This document shows positions 30,469 through 39,566 of a stretch of DNA of 64,000 nucleotides, piece by piece. The DNA comes from Mesostigma viride. Its lineage: Eukaryota > Streptophyta > Mesostigmatophyceae > Mesostigmatales > Mesostigmataceae. The notes beneath the pieces are model-generated. The model saw only the letters and a list, made by a program, of their open reading frames with translations. It did not search any database and was not told the DNA's origin. A program made the translations under genes and the position numbers. Numbering within the stretch: position 1 is the first letter of the stretch; every line of letters begins with the position of its first letter. The stretch covers positions 1 through 64,000 of the forward strand of contig RPFO01001805.1 of NCBI GenBank assembly GCA_009746045.1. The letters are read 5' to 3'.

Positions 30469-31113
30469 TGTCAAGGGTATATTTTACCCTATGTGCCCAA
30501 CTACCTGTTTATATTTAATTCTGGCCGTCATGTTGTAAACGGAGGACTAATTAGGGTTGCGTCATTATTAATCGCACCCGCCTACCGTATTTCAGGCCGA
30601 TAATTAAATAGGTTAGGAAGGGCTCGCCGTGATAATTACGGCACAGTTTATAGCACTAGAAATAGTGCCGTACAGCGAAAGTTATTGTATGCCGAAGTTG
30701 TACTATTTCCGGCACAAGACTTAACGCACTGTAGGTGCCGACGGTACCATCCTCGGCCCACTATTCCGTGTTGGATATTTCTACCGACACGAGTTACTAG
30801 ATGCCCCGTACTTAATGCGCTGGCATGTTAGCAAGACTTCTAGAATGTACGACTCTGAAGTTAAGTCGTTAAGTTATTGTCTTGCGCATAGCCGCCACCT
30901 TTGGTGGATATAGGCACGATGTTTGTGCTCGATGCCTTCACCTTACCTGTCCTAGCTGTCAGCTATGGACGATAATGGTCCCCACCCGGGAACCGCACCA
31001 TGGCTTTGGCGGTCAAACGGTGGCAGTCCGTAACCTAAATATGAAATGAATAAATCGTCTATCAATTGTCTCAAGCAGTCTTGACGACCAAGGAATCAAC
31101 CAAATTTCTAACA
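30469..31113. repeat. Right LTR (645 bp)
   Basis: Matches the left LTR at all but one position. Preceded directly by the polypurine run AAGGGGGG. Confidence 0.9.
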
Positions 31114-31380
31114 AATTTCAAATAAGCAACGAACGCTCCGGAACTCCGAATTACTCTAGTACGGGCTTCCAAAAGGGTGAGAAGTGAATGGACGGCCAGA
31201 TGCCCAGACACTCCACGTGGCATTCGTAGGACGGTCCACGTATGATCCGCCGTTTGGGGACCGGTGACGTGGGTTTCGAAGGTGGAAAGCGCTTAGACCG
31301 CCCTCGAACGCTCTGCTCGTCACTCGAAGAGGCATAAATGGATCTGTAAAAGCAAACAACCGATCAAGAAAGACGGAGCC

Positions 31381-32316
31381 ATGGAGGCGAACAAGATCAT
31401 GCAGAGGTACCTCTGCCCCTCTCGTCCTTTCCATGACGACGAGCAGGACCCGTTCGAGGGGAAGATTCGCGTGAACGTAAATGGCCAGATATCGGTCATC
31501 GACGTAATCAAGGTGATGATGTTCATGACTGATGACGGGGCGTTCACTAAGAACGCCGGTATCCACGCCAATAACACGTTTGCAAGGCTTTGCAAAGTCC
31601 ACCCAGAGGTTTACTCTCTCTGTGTAAACTTCAAATTCCCCGGGGCCGGGCAGCGAGAGACTCCGGTCACGGACCGAGCTGGGATCTTGACCATCATTCA
31701 GTTGCTGCCAGGCAGAAAGGCCGCCGTTTGTCGCCGCGCCATCACCGTGTTGCTGGAGAGGTACCTCGACGCAGACCCTAGTCTCATCCAGGACCTCCAT
31801 GATAGGTATCGTGACAAAACCGGCGAGGACTTCGTCCCGTTGTCTCGTTCCGCTCTGGCCGAGACCCCTCGTATCAAGGCGGCAGAGGCTGTAAAGTCAG
31901 ACATGCTGGCGATCAAGAACAGCTCGAAGGAGAAGGTGCCTCCTCGCGTGTACGCATTCGTGAACGACGTGAGCAACAAACTCGTCACGGGAGACCACAC
32001 GGCCAAGTACCGCGAGAATCAAAAGCTGGTGAAGAGGAGTCAGGCGACCAGAAACACATTTACGGACGCCATGAGCTCATTGGCGGAATTCTTCCATCTG
32101 AGCCACCAAGGCATGGTATCAAAGGGCGGGGACCCGAAGAAGGTGGCTGTGGATATAGAGGAGGCATTGGCACCCGGGCTAGAGAGAATGGGGCACTATG
32201 AGGAGGCTCGCAAGTACCGTGGTCCCGAGTTCGCAGAGAAGAACAGGATTCTGATGCAGCAGAACCGACTTCTGATCAAACAGGAGCAGCAGGCGAAGAG
32301 GATCAAAACGGAGTAG
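31381..32316 (+). CDS. BRO/MSV199-like protein 2 (intact)
   Basis: 311 residues from ATG 31381, with a CATAAATG box about 50 bases upstream. Residues about 60-150 hold the BRO-type pattern (HPEVYSLCVNFKFPGAGQRETPVTDR, IIQLLPGRKAAVCRRAITVLLERYLDADPSL). It is the intact paralogue of the transposon-split gene at 21762-26651, and the two share the domain and a similar C-terminal half (KVYAFINE / RVYAFVND, HLHNMKKS / YRENQKLVKRSQ). It ends in a Gln/Lys-rich tail. Such proteins are expected to bind DNA; the target is unknown. Confidence 0.75.
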   Translation: MEANKIMQRYLCPSRPFHDDEQDPFEGKIRVNVNGQISVIDVIKVMMFMTDDGAFTKNAGIHANNTFARLCKVHPEVYSLCVNFKFPGAGQRETPVTDRAGILTIIQLLPGRKAAVCRRAITVLLERYLDADPSLIQDLHDRYRDKTGEDFVPLSRSALAETPRIKAAEAVKSDMLAIKNSSKEKVPPRVYAFVNDVSNKLVTGDHTAKYRENQKLVKRSQATRNTFTDAMSSLAEFFHLSHQGMVSKGGDPKKVAVDIEEALAPGLERMGHYEEARKYRGPEFAEKNRILMQQNRLLIKQEQQAKRIKTE

Positions 32317-32384
32317 CTTTCTCACACCGAAGTGACCACGTGGTCTCTGGAAATCCCCTGGCGCCAAGCAGCGTTCACACACTC

Positions 32385-33064
32385 CGAGGTTCACTATGGC
32401 GTATTCGACCTTTGTTCGAGCCACAAGGAGGTTCAAACGCGGTGTGTAAACTTCCCATTCCCGGTCCCGGGCATCGAGAGTCCTTTATTATTAACACGTG
32501 CCGAGGTTTACTCATGTGTAAACTTCGAATTCCCCAGTCCCGGGCAGTGAGAGGGCTTTAATATTCACTGATCCATTCACAAAGTCCTTTATTATTAACA
32601 CGTGCGTCCTTACGTGTACTTATAATATCCGAATTCCGTGTCAAATTGCGCCTCCCCCTTTTCTACAAGCTCTTTCCAATAAGTCGGTACACGTTCAGGG
32701 GCCGAGAACGGCTTCATTGACGGTATCCCCCATTTGATCAGTTTGTGTATCCCGAAAAGGATAGGTGGGAGTACGGATACTGCTACGAGTCCGATGCCGA
32801 TATACAGAAATTTATCGGTGACGTGAGATTGTTTGAGCCACTGATGATACTGCTTATCAGCGTCATAGGGGTTTCGAGATCTGAGCCATACCGGTATGGA
32901 CCCCCCCACGAATATTAGAAACCACACGACAAAAAATATTATAATCTTTGCGGTCCTGTCGTCCATCGGGTGTCATAGTGGGTACGTGAAAAAAATAATT
33001 CTGCCACCGGGGTACGCTAGCTTCCGTAACCTGTGGAATTCCCCAGTCCCGGGCGGCGAGAGGC
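32385..33064. repeat. Three short repeats of a BRO coding segment in non-coding DNA
   Basis: Stretches of roughly 35-55 bases at about 32425-32477, 32503-32555 and 33030-33064 resemble bases 31606-31668 inside the BRO 2 gene (GAGGTTTACTC, TGTGTAAACTTC, AATTCCCC, CCGGGCAGYGAGAG). None is in an open frame. In addition, AGTCCTTTATTATTAACACGTGC occurs twice (32477-32499, 32583-32605). The stretch 32317-32609 otherwise holds no gene. Confidence 0.6.
32610..32966 (-). CDS. Small membrane protein with two helices
   Basis: 118 residues from ATG 32966. Two hydrophobic helices (IIIFFVVWFLIFVGGSI near the start; FLYIGIGLVAVSVLPPILFGIHKLI in the middle) with a basic loop between, and a soluble acidic tail. 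Typical of small virion or membrane proteins; no family recognised. It is intact. It is the last gene with a viral look before the GC-rich cluster begins. Confidence 0.6.
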   Translation of the reverse strand: MDDRTAKIIIFFVVWFLIFVGGSIPVWLRSRNPYDADKQYHQWLKQSHVTDKFLYIGIGLVAVSVLPPILFGIHKLIKWGIPSMKPFSAPERVPTYWKELVEKGEAQFDTEFGYYKYT

Positions 33065-33218
33065 CTTTTGGCCAGGTAGCTAGTGGGTCCACTCATTGTT
33101 GGAATTGTCAATTAAAACACTTTATTATTCATTCATCAATAAAGTTCTTTATTACTCATTACATTTCATCCATCCATCAACCAAGTCCCCAAACCCCAAG
33201 CATCCCCAACCCCCGAGT

Positions 33219-34712
33219 CTACAGCTCGCCCACGGGCGTGTACGAGAACAGCGCCGTCGCCTTGTCCCGCAAGTTAGCCACCCTATTCTGAATAGCAGCC
33301 GCCCCAGAACGACCCGCGGAAGCGCAAGCCCGCACCACCGTGCTCCTCGCGAAGAAGCTGAACTCCCTCGCCATCGTCGCGTAGTCGCGCCGGCGGTACT
33401 CGGGCACCAGAGGAAGCAAGTCCCTCAAGAGGTGCTCGTTCAGAGTCGCCAGAGCCAGCGCCTGCGTGCGCAACGCCGCGCGCTGGTCGATGCAAGCCGC
33501 CATCTCCGGAGACGAGGGCGCGATCTTGGCCAGGCAGGCGTCCACCGCGTCCCTCTCTGCCCTGACCGCCTTGCAGGTCCCCTGCAGCACGCACGGCTGC
33601 CTCCACCCCTCCTCGATCCGGGCGTTGCGGATGTTCCTCCATATGGCCTCCTGCTCCTTGTCCTCTGCCTCGTTGAGCGGCACCTTGGTGGGCATCTGCC
33701 CCCAGCACTTGGCGGGCGTGACCACCATGAGGGGGTATACGAGCTTGGCGTCCTGCTCCGGGTCGATGTTCTCCACGCGCGCGGGCTTCCTGTCCTCCCC
33801 GGGCAGCAGGAGGAGCCTGTCGACCTTGTGCTGCTCTCCCGCCGGCGTGGGGAAGACCCTGGCCGCCGGGTTCCTCGTGAGCAGCGCCCTGACCTGCGCG
33901 GAGTGCTGCCTGGGCGCGTGAACGGGCACGTCCCTGTTGATGAGCACGTGGTTGGGGAGGATCTGCCTGGGCTGCTGCGGCTGCTGCGTCTGCGTCTGCG
34001 GCTGTGCGAGGACGGGGCTTCTCGCGGCCATGGCGGTTGCGGCGACTTGCATCCTGGCGAGGTTCTGCATCCCCTGCGCGAAGAGGTTGACGGGCGGCAG
34101 GAGCGGGGGCCCCGCGGGCCTGGGCACGACTTGGGGCAGCTTGGGCACGCCCACGACGGTGTGCGTGTTGCAGGGCACGCCCACGGCGACGGAGATGACC
34201 GTCTTGGCTCTCTTTGCCGCCGCCACCGCGGGCACGATGCGGTAAACGAGCTCCTTCCTCCCGTCCGGGTGCACGACCTCCATGGTGACGGCTCCCTCGG
34301 GCAGCGAGAGGATGGGCGTGGGCGCAGGGGCCTGAGAAAGGGCTGGCGAAAGGGCCGGGGCGGGCAAGGGCGCGGGCGCCATCTCCAGGGGTCGTTTCGG
34401 CCTCTGCGCGAGGTTGGCGTTTGCCTGCGTCTGCGTCTGCGGCTGCGGCTGGGCCTGCGGCTGGGCCTGCGTCTGCGTGGGCGCTGGCGTGGGCGCTTGC
34501 GTGGGCTTGTTGTTGTTGTTGTTTGCGGCCCCCGTGCCCGCCTGGACCGCCTTGATGACCTCGGGCACGATTTTGAGCGTGGCGAGCGCGGTGGCGGCCT
34601 CCTTCTCGTCGTCAGAGAGGTTCAGAGAGTGCATTTCGGGGATTTCCTTTTCCTGAGTCTGAGCCTTAGCCTGAGCCTGAGCGGCCTCGCACAAAACGGA
34701 GAAGGCGTCCAT
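33219..34712 (-). CDS. Gln/Pro/Ala-rich hypothetical protein of the GC-rich cluster
   Basis: 497 residues from ATG 34712. The first third is low-complexity (repeated Gln-Ala, Gln-Thr and Pro-Ala runs and an Asn run). The middle has a strand-rich stretch (MEVVHPDGRKELVYRIVPAV). The last 200 residues look globular and helical, with several Cys. No family recognised. AATAAAG polyadenylation-type signals occur just after its stop (33120-33160 on the reverse strand). It is head to head with the gene at 35246 over a 533-bp shared promoter. The antisense frame of 848 codons is a shadow of its GC-rich codons. Confidence 0.6.
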   Translation of the reverse strand: MDAFSVLCEAAQAQAKAQTQEKEIPEMHSLNLSDDEKEAATALATLKIVPEVIKAVQAGTGAANNNNNKPTQAPTPAPTQTQAQPQAQPQPQTQTQANANLAQRPKRPLEMAPAPLPAPALSPALSQAPAPTPILSLPEGAVTMEVVHPDGRKELVYRIVPAVAAAKRAKTVISVAVGVPCNTHTVVGVPKLPQVVPRPAGPPLLPPVNLFAQGMQNLARMQVAATAMAARSPVLAQPQTQTQQPQQPRQILPNHVLINRDVPVHAPRQHSAQVRALLTRNPAARVFPTPAGEQHKVDRLLLLPGEDRKPARVENIDPEQDAKLVYPLMVVTPAKCWGQMPTKVPLNEAEDKEQEAIWRNIRNARIEEGWRQPCVLQGTCKAVRAERDAVDACLAKIAPSSPEMAACIDQRAALRTQALALATLNEHLLRDLLPLVPEYRRRDYATMAREFSFFARSTVVRACASAGRSGAAAIQNRVANLRDKATALFSYTPVGEL

Positions 34713-35245
34713 GTCTGGCGTGTAGGAGTGTTGGCTATGGCTGTTCGTTCGCTAGCTTGTGTGTGTGCGCGTGTAAGTCTGTGCGTGTTCCTTGCGCGTC
34801 GGAGTGCTTTTGTCCTTTCCCGTGGGTCTCGCGTGTGGCGTGGTGGCTGGACCAATGGGCGCTCGGCGCTCGGCGGTCGTAACGGTCTTTCTGCCCCGCG
34901 TCCCGGCCCGTCCAATGGGCGTGCACGGGATCTCGTAACCGCCGGCGCGTGCCGTGTTCGTCCCGTGTTCGTTCTGTCCTTCTCGGTCCACGAGTGGCGG
35001 CCGGCGCCCGGTGGTGACGCACGGGATCTCTGCGCGGATCCGCTGACAAGATCTCGTGGCGGGCCGCGGGAATCTTCTAGAAGTTTCCAGCCGGCGCGAC
35101 GCCGTCCGTTTTCGTCCAATGGGAACGCACGGGAATCGAGGCCGGTCCGCGTAGAAAGTGCGTGGTCCCCTCGGACTTGGCCATCTCACTCACGCATCCC
35201 TCGCTATCGTCTATCTCGGCACTCTTCCTTGCTTCCTTTCTGGCT
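34713..35245. promoter_or_regulatory. Divergent promoter with CCAAT boxes and a heat-shock element
   Basis: No gene. It lies between divergent starts. CCAATGGG occurs three times (about 34852, 34910 and 35116). A four-unit heat-shock element lies at 35070-35087. CACGGGA-type and G/C-rich stretches are frequent. It probably drives both neighbours. Confidence 0.5.
35070..35087. promoter_or_regulatory. Four-unit heat-shock element
   Basis: GAATCTTCTAGAAGTTTC consists of alternating GAA and TTC units spaced by two bases, a perfect match to the binding site of heat-shock transcription factors. It is 176 bases before ATG 35246 and 358 before ATG 34712. The related TTCTAGAA also occurs in the next divergent promoter. 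Confidence 0.65.
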
Positions 35246-36161
35246 ATGGCTTCCTCCGCCCGTTTCCTGTCTTGCAACAAGTGCAACCGGGCGTTCCCCG
35301 AGTCCCATTTCGTGTCCGCCCGCTTGGCGAACGGGTTCACGCTGGCGTGCCTTTCTTGCCGCGAAACTCAGAACAAGCAGGCCCGCCTTCGCAAGGCCCG
35401 CGCGAAGGAGATGCAGCGGGACGAGGAGGAGGACTACGAGAACGTGCCCTCCTTCAGCTACAGCTCCTCCGAGGGCGTCTCCTCCGAGATTTCCTCGCCT
35501 TCCTCTGTTCACGGCGCTGCCTCCGCCGAGGCCGTTTCCGAGTCGTCTTCTGACGCTGAGTCCGAGCCGGCTCGCCTGCCTTCTCCTCGCACTCCGTGCG
35601 CGCCTTGCATGCCGGCTCCTTTCCGCCGCTGCCTTCGCGTGAAGGGCAAGAACCCGCACCTGCGCCCTCACGACGGGATGGGCGCTCGCGTGAAGGACAG
35701 CTCTCGCCGCGAGTTGCGCGGCTGCCGTCGCCGTCTGTCTCCCTACTTCCGCGGTTCTCCTCCCAAGTCTTCGGAGGCGCACGTGCAGGACGACGAGGTG
35801 CTCGGTTGGGGCGCGTTCGAGGGCCCCGTGAAGGATCTTTTGAGCGAGTCCCGCATCCGTCGCAGCGACCGCGAGATCCGCGAGGCGATCGATCTGATGG
35901 CCGCCGAGGAGGAGAAGTCTCTGGCTCCCGCCCCGCCCCGCCCCCGCTCCTTGCGCTCCGGAGGAGGAGGAGGAGGAGGACGTGTTTTCTGCGATGGGCC
36001 CCTTCCGCGTGGAGGACATGGACCTGGACCTGGACTTGGAGCGTCTGGGCGAGGACCTTTTCTGCGACTTCCGTTTGGGCGCTCTTTCCTTGGAGGACAT
36101 CGCCGGGCTCGAGAAGGTGGAGAAGGAGCGTTGGTTCCTCCCCTTCGAGCTGAAGAATTGA
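35246..36161 (+). CDS. CxxC zinc-motif protein with acidic C-terminus (frameshifted)
   Basis: From ATG 35246 the N-terminus has a C-x2-C...C-x2-C motif (CNKCNRAF, CLSCRE) like those of the neighbours at 38453 and 41746. A Ser/Glu-rich region and a basic Cys-containing region follow. The frame runs on to 36217 with an odd Gly/Pro/Arg tail. A one-base shift in the C4-G-C4-G-C5 run near 35935-35955 instead gives a run of Glu and an acidic, hydrophobic tail (DMDLDLDLERLGEDLF, LSLEDIAGLEKVEKERWFLPFELKN) ending at TGA 36161. This resembles a transcription activation domain. AATAAAG polyadenylation signal at about 36220. A regulator is plausible but unproven. Confidence 0.55.
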
Positions 36162-36332
36162 AGTCCTCGGGCCGTTGTTTTGCCCCTTTCCACGGGGCTT
36201 GCTTGCCCCATGCATGATAATAAAGTACATTTCCTCCCCTTTGATTGGCCCCCACTCGTGTGCACTAGGTAGTTCCGCGGCCTCGCGTATCTGTACTAGG
36301 AACTCGCTACACCCGCCGAATCCGAGCGATCC

Positions 36333-37186
36333 GATTGGCCGCTAGTAGACGTACTTGGAGTATCGACCAGTAGGGATAGCATAACCACGCTCCTCCATTT
36401 TGGACCCGTTTCCCACGGGATGGTGATGGTAAAGGTGACTCTGCTGTTTTTTTCGCGTTTGGAAAACGAAAAATTTAGTTTTGCTGGACAAGGTAAATCG
36501 GGCATATCGCGGTCCGTGGTCCGGCACATGTCAATATTTTATGGTCAGCGATGGAGTATATTAATATGACCGTTCCATTCAATATTTTATGGTCAGCGAT
36601 GGAGTATATTAATAATGCTGGCACATGTCAATATTTTATGGTCAGCGATGGAGTATATTAATAATGCTGGCACATGTCAATATTTTATGGTCAGCGATGG
36701 AGTATATTAATAATGCTGGCACATGTCAATATTTTATGGTCAGCGATGGAGTATATTAATAATGCTGGCACATGTCAATATTTTATGGTCAGCGATGGAG
36801 TATATCAATAATGCTGGCACATGTCAATATTTTATGGTCAGCGATGGAGTATATTAATAATGCTGGCACATGTCAATATTTTATGGTCAGCGATGGAGTA
36901 TATCAATAATGCTGGCACATGTCAAAATTTTATGGTCAGCGATGGAGTATATTAATATGACCGTTACATTCAAACTTGTATGGTCATCGACGGAGTAGAG
37001 AGGAATCGCATCCCTACGAGATTCATCACGTCCAGCAAAACTAAATTTTTCGTTTTCCAAACGCGAAAAAAACAGCAGAGTCACCTTTACCATCACCATC
37101 CCGTGGGAAACAGGCCCAAAAGGGAGGAGCGTGGTGGTGCTATCCCTACTGGTCGATACTCCAAGTATTCTAAGTGTCGTCCAATC
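36333..37186. repeat. Large inverted repeat enclosing a 49-bp minisatellite
   Basis: Two arms of about 156 bp (36333-36488 and 37031-37186) are near-perfect inverted copies, starting GATTGG and ending TTTTGCTGGA. Between them are a tandem array (36522-36962) and short unique flanks. I see no target-site duplication at the edges. It lies between convergent genes (35246-36161 and 37224-37925). Possible explanations: a foldback-type transposon, a replication-origin-like structure, or a recombination product. It encodes no convincing protein. Confidence 0.75.
36522..36962. repeat. 49-bp minisatellite, about nine units
   Basis: Copies of GCTGGCACATG, CAATATTTTATGGTCAGCG, ATGGAGTATATTAATAAT recur every 49 bases; the starts I read are 36617, 36666, 36715, 36764, 36813, 36862 and 36911. 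The first two copies and the last are irregular. The array is AT-rich and nearly uniform, so recent expansion is likely. Confidence 0.85.
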
Positions 37187-37223
37187 AGAAAGCCTCTTTT
37201 GATAGCCTGCGAGTCTCGACCGA

Positions 37224-37925
37224 TCATTTGCCGGCCATGTCGGCCCCTGTCTGGGCCCGTTTCCACGTCGGCCGGATGTTCGTGTAGTGGAGTCTCTGCA
37301 GCCCCTCTTCCTTGGAGGGCGACCCGCGCGCCACGGGGATCACGTGGTCGAAATGCCAGGCCTTGCCGTAGTTCACCCACGTCATCCCCGGCTTCATCAT
37401 CGCGTCCATGTGGCGGATGAATCCGGGGATGTCGGTCCCGAGGGCCTTCAAGAGCACGTCCCGGGAATAGACGCCCAGCACCCTCATGTAAGGTCGGAAC
37501 AGGTTTCGGTATATCTTCTCTCGCGGCCTGCAAATCATGCAGCTCTTCTTGGTGGTGCCGGGGTGATTCTCGCACTGCCCGATGCCGCAACGCTGACAGG
37601 CCGTCTTGAAACCGTGGGGACACCTCTGCATTTCCTCCGAGAGCGATCTCGCGTGGATGCCGCACGTTTTGCACCTGCGCTTCCTCCCGTGTCGGCACAC
37701 CCCTCCGCGCGCCACCGGTTCGGGAGGGCGCGTCTTGTTCTTCGAGATGCCGCACTTTTTGCACGCGTACTTCCTGCCGTGGGGGCACACCGCTGGCCGG
37801 GAAGGCTGCAGGCCGGGAAGGCGCGCCTTCTTCGTCGGGATCCCGCACTTTTTGCACGCGTACTTCCTGCCGTGGTGGCACACCGGAGCTTTTGGTCGCG
37901 AGCCCGTCACCCGCTCGCCCCTCAT
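37224..37925 (-). CDS. HNH endonuclease with repeated Cys/His motifs
   Basis: 233 residues from ATG 37925. The N-terminus has four or five copies of C-x-H-G-R/F-K-x2-C-K/Q-x-C-G (residues about 15-125), which probably bind zinc. Near the C-terminus, WHFDHVIPVARGS, LQRLHYTNIRPTW fits the HNH nuclease fold (H-D-H, then N and R/W). This combination is common in giant viruses and some algae. The gene may be of viral origin in this cluster or a selfish homing-type nuclease; the target is unknown. A CT microsatellite (about 37930-37955) lies directly before the start. Confidence 0.7.
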   Translation of the reverse strand: MRGERVTGSRPKAPVCHHGRKYACKKCGIPTKKARLPGLQPSRPAVCPHGRKYACKKCGISKNKTRPPEPVARGGVCRHGRKRRCKTCGIHARSLSEEMQRCPHGFKTACQRCGIGQCENHPGTTKKSCMICRPREKIYRNLFRPYMRVLGVYSRDVLLKALGTDIPGFIRHMDAMMKPGMTWVNYGKAWHFDHVIPVARGSPSKEEGLQRLHYTNIRPTWKRAQTGADMAGK

Positions 37926-38452
37926 GGCGTCTCTCTCTCTCTCTCTCTCTCTCTGCCCCTCCCCTTTTACGCCCGGAGAAAGGGATTCGAAAGCCTTCGA
38001 AAGCCTTCCAGAAACGCCTCGACCGGTAGTATCCACCAATAGAAACGCGAGGAACGCGACCCCGTGAGCCCCCACGCGGAACCGGGCCGGGGTTCCAGAA
38101 GCGCGCGCCGACAGCGGGTCGTTCGGACCGGTCCGGTGAGTCAGCACGCGGGACCGTCTAGTAGCGCCGCGCCGGACGCGGCCTTTCCGGTCCCGTGAGT
38201 CAGCACGCGGGACCGTCTAGTAGCGCCGCGCCGGACGCGGCCTTTCCGGTCCCGTGAGTCAGCACGCGGAACTGGCCGGAGGTTCTAGAAGCGCCGCGCC
38301 GGACAAGGCCCACCCGTGGATGGACCAATCCCGTGCGTCCGCCGCCACCCGTGGAAAATCACAAAGACTGCGGCCACCCACGGGGAAGCCATCTCACGCA
38401 AGACCAACCAGCGAGCCAGAAACCAAACGCCTTCTCTTTTCACGACATAGCC
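37926..38452. promoter_or_regulatory. Divergent promoter with 59-bp tandem units (AP-1-like plus HSE-like sites)
   Basis: No gene. After a CT microsatellite, 37985-38013 has TTCGAAAGCC twice and TTCCAGAA. Next, 38060-38300 holds about four units of 59 bp. The clear ones start near 38136, 38195 and 38254 with GTGAGTCAGCACGCGG, an AP-1/bZIP-like site (TGAGTCAGCA). Each unit then has TTCTAGAA, TTCCAGAA or a decayed form (CTAGTA) before GCGCCGCGCCGGAC. CCAAT-type boxes lie at about 38035 and 38325. Probable stress-responsive control of both neighbours. Confidence 0.5.
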
Positions 38453-39566
38453 ATGGCCATCACCACGCGCTCCATGGCCTCCATGCGCAGGCGCTCCTCG
38501 CGCAAGCCGGTGCCAAAGCTGCGAGACGGATTCGTGCAGTTCGTGCTGGGCGCCCACCTGGCCAGGAAGCAAGCGCGGCCCCCTCCGCAAGCGCAAAGCC
38601 GTCAAGGGATGCCGCCTCCGCTGCTGCGACCCCAACGCCGTCCTCTGCCCCTCCTCGCCTCTGCCGGAGGAGCGCGAGTACGCCCTCACCGACCTGGTCC
38701 CCGACCCCGACGAGTCCGTGGCCCCCTTCGACTACGAGCAGGCCGTCAGAGACCACTACCCCTGCGACAAGTGCCACAAGAAGGGACCGGACAGCATCTT
38801 GATGCGACACAACCCCAGGAACCAGATGGGCTCCATGGACGACATCCTCTGCGAGGAGTGCCTCGTCTCCTGCATCGGCATCATCATGGACGAGGGCAGG
38901 GACTCCGAGTACCGAAAGAAGTACATGTCCCAGTGGATCAGGGTGCCCGTGCCCAAGCCGGAAACCAGCCGCCCGCTCGTCCCGCTGGAACAAGGGGGGC
39001 AGTACAGGTGCCGCGAGTGCAAGACCATGCCGTACAAGGTCGCCTTCCGCGTCCTGCACAAGGAGGGGGACACCGAGCCGGGGATCTACTGCGAGCCCTG
39101 CGTCAACAGGCAGGTCGTGGCCATCATGCGCAAAGGAAACCACCAGGACTTCGGCCCCATGGTCGCCAGCTGCGAGGACGTCCTGCGCCGCTTCAAGCTT
39201 GACGAGGACTTGGCGCGCATCTGCACCTCCCTCGCCCCCTCCTACAACTTCCCCTACTACGACCAGTGGCCGCCCGCGAGGTGCGAGAGCTGCAAGCGCA
39301 AGTTCGAGCACCACGCCATGTCCGCCTACATGATGTACATCCCGCAGGAGGGCACCATGGGCGTGGCCTGCCACTTCTGCGCCAGGAACGCGCACAGGAA
39401 GGCCCTCATCAAGTTCGACGGGTACAGCTTCGAAAACTGCTTCAAGGCGTGGTACCAGGACGGAGAAAACACCAAGCTATCCGGGCACCTGGCGCCCCTC
39501 ACGGACATCACCACCCTCCTGGGCGTGCACGCCATCGGCGCCCCCGTGCCGGTCGACTACGATTAA
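38453..39566 (+). CDS. Cys-rich zinc-ribbon-type protein (frameshifted)
   Basis: From ATG 38453 the first 40 residues are basic (MAITTRSMASMRRRSSRKPV). Near 38570-38580 (C5 run) the frame slips, and the rest reads in a second frame to TAA 39566. It has three paired C-x2-C...C-x2-C units: CDKCHKKGPD with CEECLVSC, CRECKTMPYK with CEPCVNR, and CESCKRKFEHH with CHFCARN. These look like treble-clef or zinc-ribbon modules. No catalytic motif is seen. It shares the cluster's CxxC style and its promoter faces the HNH gene. Function unknown; DNA or protein binding is a guess. Confidence 0.6.

Larger units (their letters stand above)
29046..31113. mobile_element. Complete non-autonomous LTR retrotransposon (TRIM/LARD-like), 2.07 kb
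   Basis: Two 645-bp LTRs (29046-29690 and 30469-31113) begin TGTCAAGG and end CTAACA (TG...CA), with a 778-bp internal stretch. The element is flanked by the 5-bp target duplication AATTT (29041-29045 and 31114-31118). I see one difference between the LTRs (a G/A in GATAATTRAATAGG), so insertion is recent. A polypurine tract (AAGGGGGG) abuts the 3' LTR. I see no clear primer-binding site. The internal part codes for no gag or pol, so it would need proteins from an autonomous relative. It landed in the promoter of an F-box-like viral gene. Confidence 0.9.

Noticed and set aside
33096..35642. An 848-codon forward frame across the Gln/Pro-rich gene
   Set aside because: It is antisense to the reverse gene 33219-34712 and the promoter, has Arg/Pro/His-rich nonsense composition and no domain. 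It is a shadow of GC-rich codons.
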